Shown here: one piece after another, positions 1-8,744 of the stretch | Position numbering within the stretch: position 1 is the first letter of the stretch | Layout of the letters: the number at the start of each line of letters is the position of its first letter | DNA from: a bacterium | GTDB lineage: Bacteria; Planctomycetota; J058; JAJDCP01 | Length of the DNA stretch: 51,597 nucleotides | Direction of reading: 5' to 3' | Assembly (NCBI GenBank): GCA_030428695.1 | Contig: JAUIEM010000005.1 | Coordinates: 1-51,597, forward strand | Notes under the pieces: model-generated | Told to the model about the DNA's origin: nothing | Seen by the model: the letters and a program-made list of their open reading frames with translations, nothing else | Databases searched by the model: none | Translations under genes and position numbers: made by a program

Positions 1-2
1 GG

Positions 3-773
3 CCCGCGCCGACCACCGACACGCCGGTCGCCGGCGCGGACGTCAGCGACGCCCGGGTGGTGCCGAACGGCGCGCTGCCCCACAAGGAGCTGTTCGGGAA
101 GTTCGAGAGCTTCATCCAGTCGGAGAACCACAACGACTCGAGCGGCAAGAAGGAGTGGCTCGCCTCGCGCACCCCGCTCGAGTTCTTCACCAAGGAGGGC
201 GGCTTCACCAGCCGCTTCCCGACCTACCGGGACAAGGGATTGCGCGCCGGCGGCAGCCGCCAGTACGGGTCCTACCGTAGCTCGAGCGGCAAGCAGCACC
301 ACGGCGAGGACCTGTACCTGCCGCCGGGCACGCTGCTGTACACGCCCTTCGCCTGCGAGGTGAAGCACCCCTTCGGCAGCGACGGCGTGGTCGCGAGCAA
401 CCGCAGCAAGGACTACGGCTGGTTCGTCTTCCTGCGCTCGACCGAGGAGCCGAACCTCTACGCCGTCGTCGGGCACGTCGCCGGCAAGGGCAAGGGCTGC
501 CCCTGGCTGCGCGGCAAGGAGGCGACGCTGCCCGGAAACGCGCCGACCCTGCCGAGCACCGGCCAGAAGCTCGCGGCTGGCCAGCCCTTCGCGATCAGCT
601 ACCAGAACAAGGAGATGCCCTCGGGGTATTCCCACATGCACCTCGAGGCGTTCATGCCCCCGGGCAAGCGCGGCAGCTGCGACTGGTGCAAGAGCCAGCA
701 GTCGAAGCTCTCGCCCGGCGACTACGCCAACCCCCTCGCGGTGTTCAACGTCGCGAAGCTGATCGCGCCCTGA
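3..773 (+). CDS. M23 (LytM)-like metallopeptidase, 5' partial
   Basis: The reading frame is open to the left edge, so the true start lies outside the window; the in-frame GTG at 57 is an internal valine in my view. The visible 257 residues carry the two hallmarks of M23 peptidoglycan endopeptidases: an H-H-G-E-D segment before a hydrophobic strand (about position 300-360), matching the HxxxD zinc site, and a Y-S-H-M-H-L-E segment near 625-650 matching the HxH site. M23 enzymes cleave peptide cross-links of peptidoglycan in the periplasm or at the surface. The ends of the domain are unusually long and lysine-rich. The C-terminus has a C-x2-C pair (CDWC). An inactive LytM-like scaffold cannot be excluded, but the metal ligands look intact. 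The gene converges on the receiver-fused ATPase on the other strand. Confidence 0.7.
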   Translation, partial: PAPTTDTPVAGADVSDARVVPNGALPHKELFGKFESFIQSENHNDSSGKKEWLASRTPLEFFTKEGGFTSRFPTYRDKGLRAGGSRQYGSYRSSSGKQHHGEDLYLPPGTLLYTPFACEVKHPFGSDGVVASNRSKDYGWFVFLRSTEEPNLYAVVGHVAGKGKGCPWLRGKEATLPGNAPTLPSTGQKLAAGQPFAISYQNKEMPSGYSHMHLEAFMPPGKRGSCDWCKSQQSKLSPGDYANPLAVFNVAKLIAP

Positions 774-869
774 GGGCGTTGTGGCGGATCGGTGAGAGCC
801 GCTGCATCAGGCCGATCTTGCAGGTGGCGACCTCCATCAGGTGGCGTCGATCTACGCCGGTTCCTGGCT

Positions 870-894
870 GCGGGGAGGGGCTATCTCCTCCCGC
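870..894. terminator. Hairpin between convergent genes, possible bidirectional terminator
   Basis: Ten base pairs can form between 870-880 and 885-894, with one bulged G at 875, one G-T pair and a four-base loop (CTAT). It sits about 100 bp after the M23 stop and 80 bp after the stop of the convergent ATPase gene. Neither strand has a following U-tract, so intrinsic termination is only a suggestion. Confidence 0.4.
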
Positions 895-975
895 GGGCGG
901 GGGTAGACCCGCCTGTCCTCTGAGGCCGATGGGGCATCGGGCGGGAACGCGAGCGACCGCCAGACCCGAACCTGG

Positions 976-3363
976 CTAGCCCGACGAGCGCGCGAGGATG
1001 CGCGCGACCCGCAACAGGAAGGCCTTGCGGTTGACCGGCTTGTGCAGGAAGTCCTCGGCCCCGAGCTCGAGGCCGCGCACCTCGAGGTCTTCGTCACGAT
1101 TCGCGGTCGTGAACAGGAGCGGCGTCCCGAGGTTCTTCTTGCGGGCGAACTCGAGCAGGGACAGGCCGTCGATGTTCGGCATCTCGAGGTCGCAGACGAT
1201 CAGGTCGAAGCGCTCCTGACCGAGCAACATCAACGCCTCGACCCCGTCCCCCGCCATGGTCACCCGCTTGCCGTCGAGCTCGAGCAGCATCTTGATGTAC
1301 TCGCGGAACACCGGATCGTCGTCGACCACGAGCACGCGCGGCCCCGTTTCCTCCGCCTCCTTGACCGGCGCGACCGGCACCCGCGCGGTGCGCCGGAAGC
1401 GCGTCGAGTCGTGCGGCCCGGGCAGCGGCGCCGCGTCTTCGGTCAGCGCCGGGCCCGGCGCTGACACCGCGGGGCCCTCCGGCTCGCGGACCGGGAGGCT
1501 GTCGAGCCGCTCGACGGCTTCCGCGCCCGGGTCGGACGGCGTGGGCTCGACGGGCGTCCCCCCCGCGGGCTGGCGGAAGGCGCTGTGGGTCTCCCGCGAC
1601 AAGAACGTCGGCAGCTCATTGGACGAGGTCCCCGCCTCCGGAGCCTCGGCGGACGGCGCCACGCGCATCGCCGGGAACGTGGCGGTCTCGGAGGGGACGG
1701 ATTTCGGCCCGATCAGCGGGTCGAGGTCGCCGAGCACCTTCGCGTAGATCTCTTCGACCGGCACCCGCAGCTCGGCGATCTTGCGCACGGCGGCGAGGTC
1801 GAACAGGCAGTCGCCGCGCTGCATCATGAAGCGCCGCAGCTCGAGAGCGGGCAGGCCGTCCCGGATGCGCTCGATGACCTGCGGGTCGAACTCGAGCATC
1901 TCGTAGACCGCCTCGCGGCCCTTGTAGCCCTTCTCCGCGCAGGCCGCGCAGCCCCGCACCTCGATCACCTCCGTCGGCGGCTGCGTGGTGTAGGGCGCGA
2001 GCATCCGCAGCTCCTCCGGGGAGATCGGACGCACGCTCTTGCACTCCTTGCACGGCCGCCGCACGAGGCGCTGGGAGACCACCAGGCTACCCGCCTCGGC
2101 GAACTGCTGGCGGGCGACGCCGAGGCGCTCGAGGCGCGCGATGGTCGCGGTCGTATCCGGGGCGTGCAGGGTCGTCACGCACAGGTGGCCGGTGCAGACG
2201 ATGTCGATCGCGGTCTTCGCGGAGAACGCGTCGCGGATCTCGCCGAGATACAGCACGTCCGGGTCCTGACGCAGCGCCGACCGCAGCAGCGACTCGAAGG
2301 TGACGCCCGCCTTTTCGTTGACCTGCTGCTGGTTGGCGAAGGGGATACGGTACTCGACGGGGTCCTCGACCGACATCAGGCTGCGCGACGTGAAGTCGAC
2401 CGCGTGCAGGAGGCTGTAGATCGTCGACGTCTTGCCCGACCCGGTCGGCCCGACCAACATGATCAACCCGCTGTGCCGGTTCGCCGCCGCGACCGCCTTC
2501 TCCGCCTCGAGCTCCGACATGCCGCACTCGGCGAGCGAGCGCGGCTTCGCGGTCGCGTCCAGCAAGCGGATGATCAGGCTCTCGCCGTGGGGGGTCGAGG
2601 TCGTCGCCAGCCGCATCTTGTATTGCTTGCCGTCGACCAGGGCCATGAAGCTGCCGTCCTGGGGCTTGCGCTTCTCGGCGATGTCGAGGGCGGCGAGGGA
2701 CTTCATGCGCGAGATCACCATCCGCGCGTCGCGCTTGTTGAGGGAGAGCAGATCCTGCATCTCCCCGTCGACCCGGACGCGCACTTCGAGATCTTCGGGC
2801 TTGGGCTCGAAGTGGATGTCGCTCGCCCGCGCCTGGACGGCGAGCAACAGGCAGCGATTGGCGAGCGCGACGACCGGGCTGAGCTCGATGGAATCGGGCG
2901 TGCGCGCGACCGCGGAGCAGTCGATGGTGTCGCTGAAGTCGGGAAGCTCCTCGGGCTGGCCGGCGGGTCCGAGCCCGAGGCCGGCGTAGATCGTCGCGGG
3001 CGCCGCGACGTAGAGGGTGCACGTCTCCCCCTGCCGCCTGCCGAGCAGCTGCATCAGCGGGAGATCGAAGGGATTGCTCAGAGCGAACGCGTTCTCTCCG
3101 ACCGCGTGGAGCTGGAGGACGTGGTGGCTCTTGCAGAAGCGCTCGGTGAAGCGGTCGAAGCTGACCTCTTCCGGCAGGACCTCGCCCTTGTAGGGCCAAC
3201 CGACGAAGTCGGCGAGCGCGGCCGCGAGCTCTTCCTCTCTGATCCCGAGTGGCTCGCACAGGCTGTAGACCTGGCCCGGCGGGCAGCTCGGGAGCGTGAC
3301 GTCAGGACGGTCGAGAAGCAGCTCCCGGACAAAGCTGCGGTAGTTCGCTCTCGATCGCGCCAT
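976..3363 (-). CDS. GspE/PilB-type secretion ATPase with C-terminal response-regulator receiver domain
   Basis: This 795-residue protein is a type II secretion/type IV pilus assembly ATPase. The N-terminal part resembles the GspE N-domain. The catalytic core has Walker A GPTGSGKT (about residues 305-312), an Asp box around SVEDPVEY, and a Walker B region LYLGEIRDAFSAKTA. A four-cysteine zinc motif (CKEC ... CAAC) follows, as in many GspE/PilB proteins. After a long Pro/Ala-rich linker, the last 120 residues form a CheY-like receiver: acidic pocket VDDD, phospho-acceptor Asp725 in VCDLEMPNIDG, Thr pair in LLFTTAN and Lys775 in HKPVN. I start at ATG 3363, preceded by AGGGAAGAG; an in-frame GTG at 3402 would add 13 residues but lacks such a site. 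No pilus or T2SS partners are visible nearby. The fused receiver suggests two-component control of the motor, which is inference. Confidence 0.9.
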   Translation of the reverse strand: MARSRANYRSFVRELLLDRPDVTLPSCPPGQVYSLCEPLGIREEELAAALADFVGWPYKGEVLPEEVSFDRFTERFCKSHHVLQLHAVGENAFALSNPFDLPLMQLLGRRQGETCTLYVAAPATIYAGLGLGPAGQPEELPDFSDTIDCSAVARTPDSIELSPVVALANRCLLLAVQARASDIHFEPKPEDLEVRVRVDGEMQDLLSLNKRDARMVISRMKSLAALDIAEKRKPQDGSFMALVDGKQYKMRLATTSTPHGESLIIRLLDATAKPRSLAECGMSELEAEKAVAAANRHSGLIMLVGPTGSGKTSTIYSLLHAVDFTSRSLMSVEDPVEYRIPFANQQQVNEKAGVTFESLLRSALRQDPDVLYLGEIRDAFSAKTAIDIVCTGHLCVTTLHAPDTTATIARLERLGVARQQFAEAGSLVVSQRLVRRPCKECKSVRPISPEELRMLAPYTTQPPTEVIEVRGCAACAEKGYKGREAVYEMLEFDPQVIERIRDGLPALELRRFMMQRGDCLFDLAAVRKIAELRVPVEEIYAKVLGDLDPLIGPKSVPSETATFPAMRVAPSAEAPEAGTSSNELPTFLSRETHSAFRQPAGGTPVEPTPSDPGAEAVERLDSLPVREPEGPAVSAPGPALTEDAAPLPGPHDSTRFRRTARVPVAPVKEAEETGPRVLVVDDDPVFREYIKMLLELDGKRVTMAGDGVEALMLLGQERFDLIVCDLEMPNIDGLSLLEFARKKNLGTPLLFTTANRDEDLEVRGLELGAEDFLHKPVNRKAFLLRVARILARSSG

Positions 3364-3476
3364 ACACTCTTCCCTGGCCGGCCCATTCCGGTGCGCCTCC
3401 ACTGTAGCGTATGACCGGTACTGGCTCCAGCGTCGGACGCAGGAGCCTCCGCGGTTGCGATCGGGACCGGCGGGCC

Positions 3477-3500
3477 GCCCGGGCGCGAGCCGGCCCGGGC
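3477..3500 (-). terminator. GC hairpin downstream of the secreted unknown gene
   Basis: Two copies of the palindromic octamer GCCCGGGC at 3477-3484 and 3493-3500 can pair with an eight-base loop. It lies 16 bp past the stop of the minus-strand gene ending at 3516 and upstream of the ATPase gene. There is no U-tract. Confidence 0.3.
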
Positions 3501-3515
3501 TGCAGGAGCTTCGAG

Positions 3516-4370
3516 TCAGCGGAGGAACTTGCGCGCCGCACGCGGAGGCGCAGGGACGGTCACCTGCCCGAGCTCGCTGAGGCGGTAGGTCCAGATCACC
3601 GCGATGTGCGAGGCCTCGGAGAGCGCGTCGTCGGGGGCGACCTGCGCAGGGGTTCCGGTGTGGGCGAAGAGCACGCTGACCTGGAGCACCTCGACGTGCT
3701 CGAGCTCGGCGTCGAGGATCAGGTCGTAGACGATCTTCCCCCGCGAGCGGTCGAGCCGCTCGACGATCTCCGGCACGATCCAGTTCCCGCCCGGCGGTGT
3801 CACGCCCGGGATGTGCTCCTGTTCGCGGCTCGGCCCCTCAAAATTGCGCGGGTCTTCGAACAGGCCGGCCTTCTGCAGGTCGCTGAAGCGCGCGATCGCG
3901 CCGTCCCGGGTCCCCTCCACCCGGAGATGGCGCCCCTCGGGGACGGTCTCGAAGCCGTGCAGGGGCCCGTCGACCCAGGCCGCCTCCGCCCGCAGCTCGA
4001 GCACCGCCGCGAGCACCTCGAGCACCGGCCGCGCGAGGGCCCCGAGGGCGCGTCCCTCGAGCCGGTTCGCCAGGGCGGTCCAGCCGTCCTCGGTCTCGAG
4101 CGCGCCGCTCTTGGCGAAGGCGCGCCGGTAGGCGTGGGGCGTGACGATGCGGCAGAGCTCACCGGCGCTCTCGAGGATGTAGCGCTCGTCGATGTCGTGG
4201 TTGCCCATCGCGTGGGTCGGGCCGGTCGCGATCGCCCCCTGCACGGTCAGCTCGGCGCGCCAGCTCTCCGCGCCGACGGTCGCCTTGACGACGGACCTGA
4301 GGGTCTTGACCGGCGACTCCTGGGCGAGCAGGAGTCCGGGGAGCAGCAAGAACAGGCAGAACGTGCGCAT
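3516..4370 (-). CDS. Secreted protein of unknown function
   Basis: A 284-residue protein with a classical Sec signal peptide (MRTFCLFLLLPGLLLAQ, cleavage after LLAQ or nearby). The start at 4370 is set by AGGAGG nine bases upstream; an in-frame GTG 27 bases earlier would place nine polar residues before the signal peptide and is rejected. The mature part is an alpha/beta protein with no motif I recognise; its content (repeated beta-strand-like segments, ending in an Arg/Leu-rich tail) resembles periplasmic sensor or LolA-like folds only loosely. The stretch upstream of it is gene-free. It ends 152 bp before the ATPase start and may be co-transcribed with it. Function unknown. Confidence 0.7.
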   Translation of the reverse strand: MRTFCLFLLLPGLLLAQESPVKTLRSVVKATVGAESWRAELTVQGAIATGPTHAMGNHDIDERYILESAGELCRIVTPHAYRRAFAKSGALETEDGWTALANRLEGRALGALARPVLEVLAAVLELRAEAAWVDGPLHGFETVPEGRHLRVEGTRDGAIARFSDLQKAGLFEDPRNFEGPSREQEHIPGVTPPGGNWIVPEIVERLDRSRGKIVYDLILDAELEHVEVLQVSVLFAHTGTPAQVAPDDALSEASHIAVIWTYRLSELGQVTVPAPPRAARKFLR

Positions 4371-4875
4371 GAGGGAGACCTCCTCTGCGGCGGGCACCTC
4401 CGTCAGCCTGGATCCGCCGCGTCACCGCCACGTCACGGCGCCGCGGACGCTGGACCGGGAGGAGGCGTTGGGGAAGGGAAGACGAAGAGGAGACGCCCGC
4501 CTGACAAGAAGAACGAGGCAGGCAGAGGGGACCGGCTATCGGCCTGAGGCAGTTGGAAGACGTCTGTTCGGGAGGGGAAGGTTCTTACACGTGGGATGGG
4601 CAGCGCGAATCGTAGACGACAGCGGAAGGAGCCGGCGAGGGGTCGCTACGCCAGGCGAAAGGGAGAGGAAGAAACCGCCAAGACGCCAAGAAGCCAAGGC
4701 GCCAAGAAAAACGAAGAGAAGAAGAAGTGTGATCGTTGTTAGTGATGCATGGAGAACGAACTCGTTGCGTAGAAGAAGGGAGTCCTGAACGCCACGCCTT
4801 GCCGGTCCTTCTTCCCCTCTTCCCCTTCTTCTTCTTCTTCTTCGTTTTCTTTCTTCTTCTTTGGCGTCTTGCAGC
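4371..4875. other. Gene-free stretch, purine-rich, holding an octamer repeat and its inverted partner
   Basis: About 500 bp between two minus-strand genes. The 4441-4740 part is unusually rich in GAA/GAG and has lower GC than its surroundings. No ORF here has codon use like its neighbours. The 4671-4874 part is a repeat structure listed separately; its right end lies two bases from the stop codon of the SRPBCC gene. I see no convincing promoter for the gene starting at 4370. Confidence 0.6.
4671..4874. repeat. Octamer array (..GCCAAG x4) with inverted pyrimidine arm
   Basis: Four direct octamers fill 4675-4706: CCGCCAAG, ACGCCAAG, AAGCCAAG, GCGCCAAG. A purine tract with an ACGAAGAG core and GAAGAAGAAG follows to 4727. 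After about 90 bp, the arm 4822-4874 reads back in reverse complement as a GAAGAAG tract, AAAACGAAGAAG, then ACGCCAAA and TGCAAG. The locus is therefore an imperfect inverted repeat with the octamers at the outer ends, and the right arm has decayed to about two units. It is not a CRISPR array because there are no spacers. Confidence 0.75.
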
Positions 4876-5370
4876 CTACCGACCGCCGGTGCGCGACCGC
4901 CGCGACGCGGCTCGGTACACCGCCACCAGCAGCTGCCGGCTCGCGCTCTCCTGCAGCTTGCGCACGAGCACCCCCGGCAGCGGCAGCCGCGGCACGAGGT
5001 CGAGCTCGTACAGCACCCGCGTCTCCCCTTCCCCGCCGGGCGTCAGCAGCCAGCGCCCCGTGTTGCGACGCCAGGCCCGTGAGCGCGTCGTCCAGCGGCG
5101 CTCGAAGCGGCCGTCGCCGAGCACCCGATGGCAGGCCTCGACCTCCTCGTCGATCGAGCGCAGGGGGAAGGGCAGCGCGAGCTGCATCCGGCTCGTGACG
5201 CGCTCTCCTTCCCGGGCGAGGAGCTCGACCCGTCGCACGGCCGGGAACACCTCGGCGTAGCGCTCGACGCCGTCGATCACCTCCCACAGAGCGGCGCTCG
5301 GCGCGGCGAGGGTGGCGGTCAGGCAGAGGGGAGGTCCGGGCTCCAGGTGCAGCGCGGCGATACCCTGCAT
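4876..5370 (-). CDS. SRPBCC/START-like (polyketide cyclase-type) protein
   Basis: A 164-residue protein. The pattern of a first strand with L-T-A-T-L-A-A-P, then ALWEVIDGVERYAEVFPAVRRVELL, and a long C-terminal helix LPLPGVLVRKLQESASRQLLVAVYRAAS fits the SRPBCC helix-grip fold (COQ10/polyketide-cyclase branch), which binds hydrophobic ligands in a cavity. Its start ATG at 5370 overlaps the desaturase stop by one base (TGATG), so translation is probably coupled. Context suggests it binds or delivers a lipid or hydrophobic intermediate for the upstream enzymes, which is inference. The gene ends two bases from the repeat structure at 4671-4874. Confidence 0.8.
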   Translation of the reverse strand: MQGIAALHLEPGPPLCLTATLAAPSAALWEVIDGVERYAEVFPAVRRVELLAREGERVTSRMQLALPFPLRSIDEEVEACHRVLGDGRFERRWTTRSRAWRRNTGRWLLTPGGEGETRVLYELDLVPRLPLPGVLVRKLQESASRQLLVAVYRAASRRSRTGGR

Positions 5371-6461
5371 CAGGCGGCCAGCACCTGGGGGTCCGGGGTC
5401 TCCGCCGCGATCGGGTAGGGAACCTGCTTCGGCCCGCTGCGGTCGTAGTGGACCAGGGTGGTGTCGTCCTGGAAGCCCATCGGCAGACCGAGCAGCATGC
5501 GGACGGCGGTCGACGGACCGAGCTCCTTGTACTCCTCCGGAAAGGCCTGCTTCAGCGCCTTGCGGATGGCCGGCAGCGCGCGGTACGAGGCGCTCGGGAA
5601 GAGATGGTGCTCGACGTGGTGGCTGAAGTTGAGGTGCACGGCGTCGAGCCACCGCGGCATGCGCAGGGAGACGGTGTTGGCGAGGGCGCTGCTCGGTTCG
5701 GGGGAGCGCCCGCACATCAGGTGGTTGGTCGCGACGTAGGCGCCGGCGACGCTCGTCCCGACGAAGTAGGCGAGCACGAAGTAGCCGAGCATCAGCCAGG
5801 AGAAGCCGCTCAGCGCCCACAGCCCGAGGTACAGCCCGGCGTTGCCGAGGAACTCGAGCGCCGCCCGCCGCCGCTCCTTCGCGGTCAGCCCGCAGTCGTA
5901 CAGCTCCCCCGTCGCGAAGACAGAGTGGAAGAGGATGTGCGAGTGGTAGGAGAAGACCGAGGCGCTGAAGCCGATGAGCCCGGTCAACAGCGGATGCCGG
6001 CTGTTCGGGAAGATCCAGCAGGCGACCTTCGCGATGCTCGAGAACTTCTCGAGCTCCTCGATGTTCAGCCGGCGGTCGGGATCCTCCAGCTGATTGGTCT
6101 TGCGGTGATGCAGCTTGTTGTGGGCGTGGCGGATGCTGGTCGGCGTCGCCCAGAAGCTGAACGCCCAGCCGAACCAGGTCGCGAGCCGCCGCGTCCAGCG
6201 GTGGCGGAAGCCTCCCGCGCCATGGCCGATCTCGTGGGCGGCGTAGCCGAGCACCGTCACGCTGTTGCCCGCGATCAGGGCGAGGCCGAGCACCAGGTAC
6301 CATGGCCAGCTGCCGACGTGCAGGGCGACGAGCACGGCGAGGCCACACACCACGGCGAAGTGGGCGGCGAGGTGGAGCAGGATCGTGCGGTCGCGTCCGG
6401 TCCGCTCGAGCACGTCCCCGAGCAGGGGACGCAGCCGGCGGCGCAGCTCAGCGTTGGTCAT
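5370..6461 (-). CDS. Membrane fatty-acid desaturase family protein
   Basis: A 363-residue integral membrane di-iron enzyme. The three histidine boxes are present in order: HEIGHG (about residue 77), HAHNKLHH (about 112-119) and HHVEHH (near residue 280), with FWATPTSIRH between the first two as usual. Hydrophobic segments before the first box and between boxes two and three fit four membrane spans. The family inserts double bonds into acyl chains, or hydroxylates carotenoids and related lipids, using O2 and electrons from ferredoxin or cytochrome b5. The gene lies 13 bp after the ICMT-like gene and overlaps the SRPBCC gene, in what looks like one operon. The substrate cannot be read from sequence. 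Confidence 0.92.
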   Translation of the reverse strand: MTNAELRRRLRPLLGDVLERTGRDRTILLHLAAHFAVVCGLAVLVALHVGSWPWYLVLGLALIAGNSVTVLGYAAHEIGHGAGGFRHRWTRRLATWFGWAFSFWATPTSIRHAHNKLHHRKTNQLEDPDRRLNIEELEKFSSIAKVACWIFPNSRHPLLTGLIGFSASVFSYHSHILFHSVFATGELYDCGLTAKERRRAALEFLGNAGLYLGLWALSGFSWLMLGYFVLAYFVGTSVAGAYVATNHLMCGRSPEPSSALANTVSLRMPRWLDAVHLNFSHHVEHHLFPSASYRALPAIRKALKQAFPEEYKELGPSTAVRMLLGLPMGFQDDTTLVHYDRSGPKQVPYPIAAETPDPQVLAA

Positions 6462-6474
6462 CGTTCCTCCAGCC

Positions 6475-7056
6475 TCAATAGATGAACGGCACGAGCCGCG
6501 CCGTGCGCGCCGCGTAGGCGCGAAACTCCTCGCCGAAGTGGGCGGCGAGCACCCGCTCCTCGACCCGGATGCGGTAGACGATCAGCGGCAGGTAGCTCAG
6601 CGTGAACAGGACCGCGCACAGCCAGCTGCCGAAGCACAGGATCAGCCCGTACATCGCGAGCACCCCCCCGGCGTAGCTCGGATGGCGGATCCAGCGGAAC
6701 ACCCCGGTCTGGGCGAGGGCCTGGCCGTCGCTCACCGAGACGCGCCAGGTGAAGCGCTCGCCGAGGCTGAGGATGGCGCCGTAGCGCACGAGGAAGCCGA
6801 GCAGCGCGACCACGAGCCCGACCGCCCCGAGCCAGCCCGGCGGGATGCGGCCGAGGTTCCAGCTCGACAGCACGTAGATCGCGAGCATGTTCGCCCCGAG
6901 GGTGAAGAACAGCATCTTCCACGTGCCCTCGTCCTCGTCGCCGCTTCCCCCGGCGTACTTCGGGGCGAGCAGCGCATCGCACACGAAGGACAGGAGGAGG
7001 AGCCCGGTGCCCCCGAGCGTCCAGGGCGTCGTCCAATGCCCGAAGGAGAATTCCAC
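6475..7056 (-). CDS. ICMT/PEMT-like integral membrane methyltransferase
   Basis: A 193-residue membrane protein with about five hydrophobic segments. The C-terminal motif pair typical of isoprenylcysteine carboxyl methyltransferase and PEMT families is clear: GVFRWIRHPSYAGG followed by RVEERVLAAHFGEEFRAY. These residues bind SAM and the substrate at the membrane face. The start is GTG 7056 with AGGAGG seven bases upstream; that Shine-Dalgarno begins at the stop codon of the radical SAM gene, so the genes are coupled. In bacteria such proteins methylate lipids, isoprenoids or small hydrophobic molecules. Its place between a desaturase and a radical SAM enzyme points to a modified lipid as substrate, which is inference. 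Confidence 0.88.
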   Translation of the reverse strand: MEFSFGHWTTPWTLGGTGLLLLSFVCDALLAPKYAGGSGDEDEGTWKMLFFTLGANMLAIYVLSSWNLGRIPPGWLGAVGLVVALLGFLVRYGAILSLGERFTWRVSVSDGQALAQTGVFRWIRHPSYAGGVLAMYGLILCFGSWLCAVLFTLSYLPLIVYRIRVEERVLAAHFGEEFRAYAARTARLVPFIY

Positions 7057-7064
7057 CCGTCCTC

Positions 7065-8744
7065 CTACGCACTGAGAGCCGGTGCGAGGAGCGGCGCGGG
7101 CCGCGGATTCTCCGCCTCGAAGCGGGCGACGTCCGCGCGCAGGCGGCGGTCGATCCAGCCGTTCAGCCAGTCGAAGCCGCGCCGCACCATGCGGTGCCTC
7201 CGGGCGACCCGCTCCTGGAAGGCGAGCAGCGCGGGCCGCTGCTCGGGCCGGTAGTGCAGGATGCCGCTGTAGAACAGGGCCGCGTCGAGGCTGACCCGGT
7301 TCGCCATCAACTTCCGTTGCAGGGCGCGCACGCGGTTACCGACGTCGGCGCAGGACATCGTGTCGTGGACCCAGTACGGCGAGACCGCGTAGGGATTGTC
7401 GGAGCTGACCAGGCCGAAGCGCCGCCGGTTGCGAGCCGAGAGCACGGGCACGCCCGGCACCCGCGTGCTGAAGGTGGCGAGGAAGAAGAAGTCGGCCGGA
7501 TGCGCCTGCATGAACCGGTAGGTGCGCTCGAGGGTCTCTTCGCTCTCGCCGGGGAAGCCGACGATCAGGCTGACCAGGCTGGTGATGCCGGCCTTGCGAC
7601 AGTTGTCGATGCCGCGCGCGTTGTCCTCGACCGTACATTTCTTGACCATGTTGCGCAGGATCTGGGGATCGGCGGACTCGAGCCCGATCTGCACCTGGAT
7701 GCAGCCGGCCGCCCGCATCAGCTCCGCGATCTCGAGCTTGACCAGGTCGCTGGTGCGGGCGTAGCAGATCCAGCGCACGTCGATCTCGCGCTCGATCAGC
7801 TTCTCGCACAGGGCGACGAGGCGCTTGCGCGGCATCGTGAACAGCGAGTCGAGGCAGGTGATGTAGCGCGCGCCCTGGTTGGCGTAGTGCTCCCAGTCCC
7901 GGGCGATGCGCTCAGCGCTCTTGTAGCGGAAGCGGGTGTCGTCGAACAGGTACGGGTAGTTGCAGAAGGAGCAGCGGTACGGACAGCCCCGGACGCTCTC
8001 GTAGTGGACCATCGGGAACGGCTTGCCGTGCATCCGCTCGGCCAGGCTCCAGTCCGGCCGGGTCAGGAAGTCGAGGTCGCGGCTGTCGGGGCTGCCGCTG
8101 TGGATGTAGGTCGCCTGCGCGGCCGCGACGATGCGGCCGCGCTCGGGACACGGCAGGTCGGTGAAGTCCGACCGGATCCAGGTCGCGAGGCAGGGCACCA
8201 GCCACTCCCCGTAGCCGACCGCGACCAGGTCGACCTCATCCATGCCCGCCCACTTGCCCGACAGCGTCCCGGTCAGGGCGCCGCCGAGCACGATGCGGTT
8301 CCCGGGCCTGTTCAGCCGACGCATCAGGGGCTCGACCTCGCTGAGATCGCGCAGCAGCGTGCTCGAGGCGAAGACGCAGCGTGCCCGCGTCAGCTTCCCG
8401 TCGCTGCCCGCCGGGTCGCTGAACAGCTCGTCGTAGGTCATCGTCTCGTAGGACAGGCCTTCCTGCTCGAGCAGGGTCGCGAGGATGACCTCGGTCAGCT
8501 CGGGGGTGTCGAAGTTCTCGCTGTTCGCGAAGTACTCCTCGACCGCGGGCTCCATGCCCCGACGCTTCTCGAGCTGGCCGGCGAGCAGCGGCTCGAGGGC
8601 GACGGCCTTGACCTTGGCGTCGAGCCAGGCCGACTCCGCCGCCTGGTACTGCAGGACCTGCTTCTTGACGATCTGCCACAGGGAGCGGTCCTTGGCGGTG
8701 ATCAGGCCCCCGGTGACGATCAGGACGTCGGTGCGTGGTGTCAT
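7065..8744 (-). CDS. B12-binding-type radical SAM enzyme
   Basis: A 559-residue protein. Residues 1-230 look like a cobalamin-binding Rossmann-type region (IVLGGALTGT, VDLVAVGYGEWL), though its canonical DxHxxG motif is not seen. The radical SAM core begins with ESVRGCPYRCSFC, whose Cys254, Cys258 and Cys261 form the Cx3Cx2C cluster site. A downstream VGFPGE motif supports the assignment. A C-terminal segment of about 120 residues is rich in Arg. Such enzymes methylate or rearrange unactivated carbons; BchE, HpnP/HpnR-like and many lipid or natural-product enzymes belong here. It leads the four-gene cluster toward the ICMT-like, desaturase and SRPBCC genes (8-bp spacing). The reaction is unknown. 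Confidence 0.88.
   Translation of the reverse strand: MTPRTDVLIVTGGLITAKDRSLWQIVKKQVLQYQAAESAWLDAKVKAVALEPLLAGQLEKRRGMEPAVEEYFANSENFDTPELTEVILATLLEQEGLSYETMTYDELFSDPAGSDGKLTRARCVFASSTLLRDLSEVEPLMRRLNRPGNRIVLGGALTGTLSGKWAGMDEVDLVAVGYGEWLVPCLATWIRSDFTDLPCPERGRIVAAAQATYIHSGSPDSRDLDFLTRPDWSLAERMHGKPFPMVHYESVRGCPYRCSFCNYPYLFDDTRFRYKSAERIARDWEHYANQGARYITCLDSLFTMPRKRLVALCEKLIEREIDVRWICYARTSDLVKLEIAELMRAAGCIQVQIGLESADPQILRNMVKKCTVEDNARGIDNCRKAGITSLVSLIVGFPGESEETLERTYRFMQAHPADFFFLATFSTRVPGVPVLSARNRRRFGLVSSDNPYAVSPYWVHDTMSCADVGNRVRALQRKLMANRVSLDAALFYSGILHYRPEQRPALLAFQERVARRHRMVRRGFDWLNGWIDRRLRADVARFEAENPRPAPLLAPALSA

Noticed and set aside
4675..4706. Octamer array considered as a CRISPR array.
   Set aside because: Units are eight bases, adjacent and without spacers, and no cas genes are in the window.
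4739..5287. A 182-codon minus-strand frame over the octamer element and the SRPBCC gene.
   Set aside because: It reads through the GAA/CTT tract and uses a different frame from the SRPBCC gene, whose motifs and coupled start are convincing.
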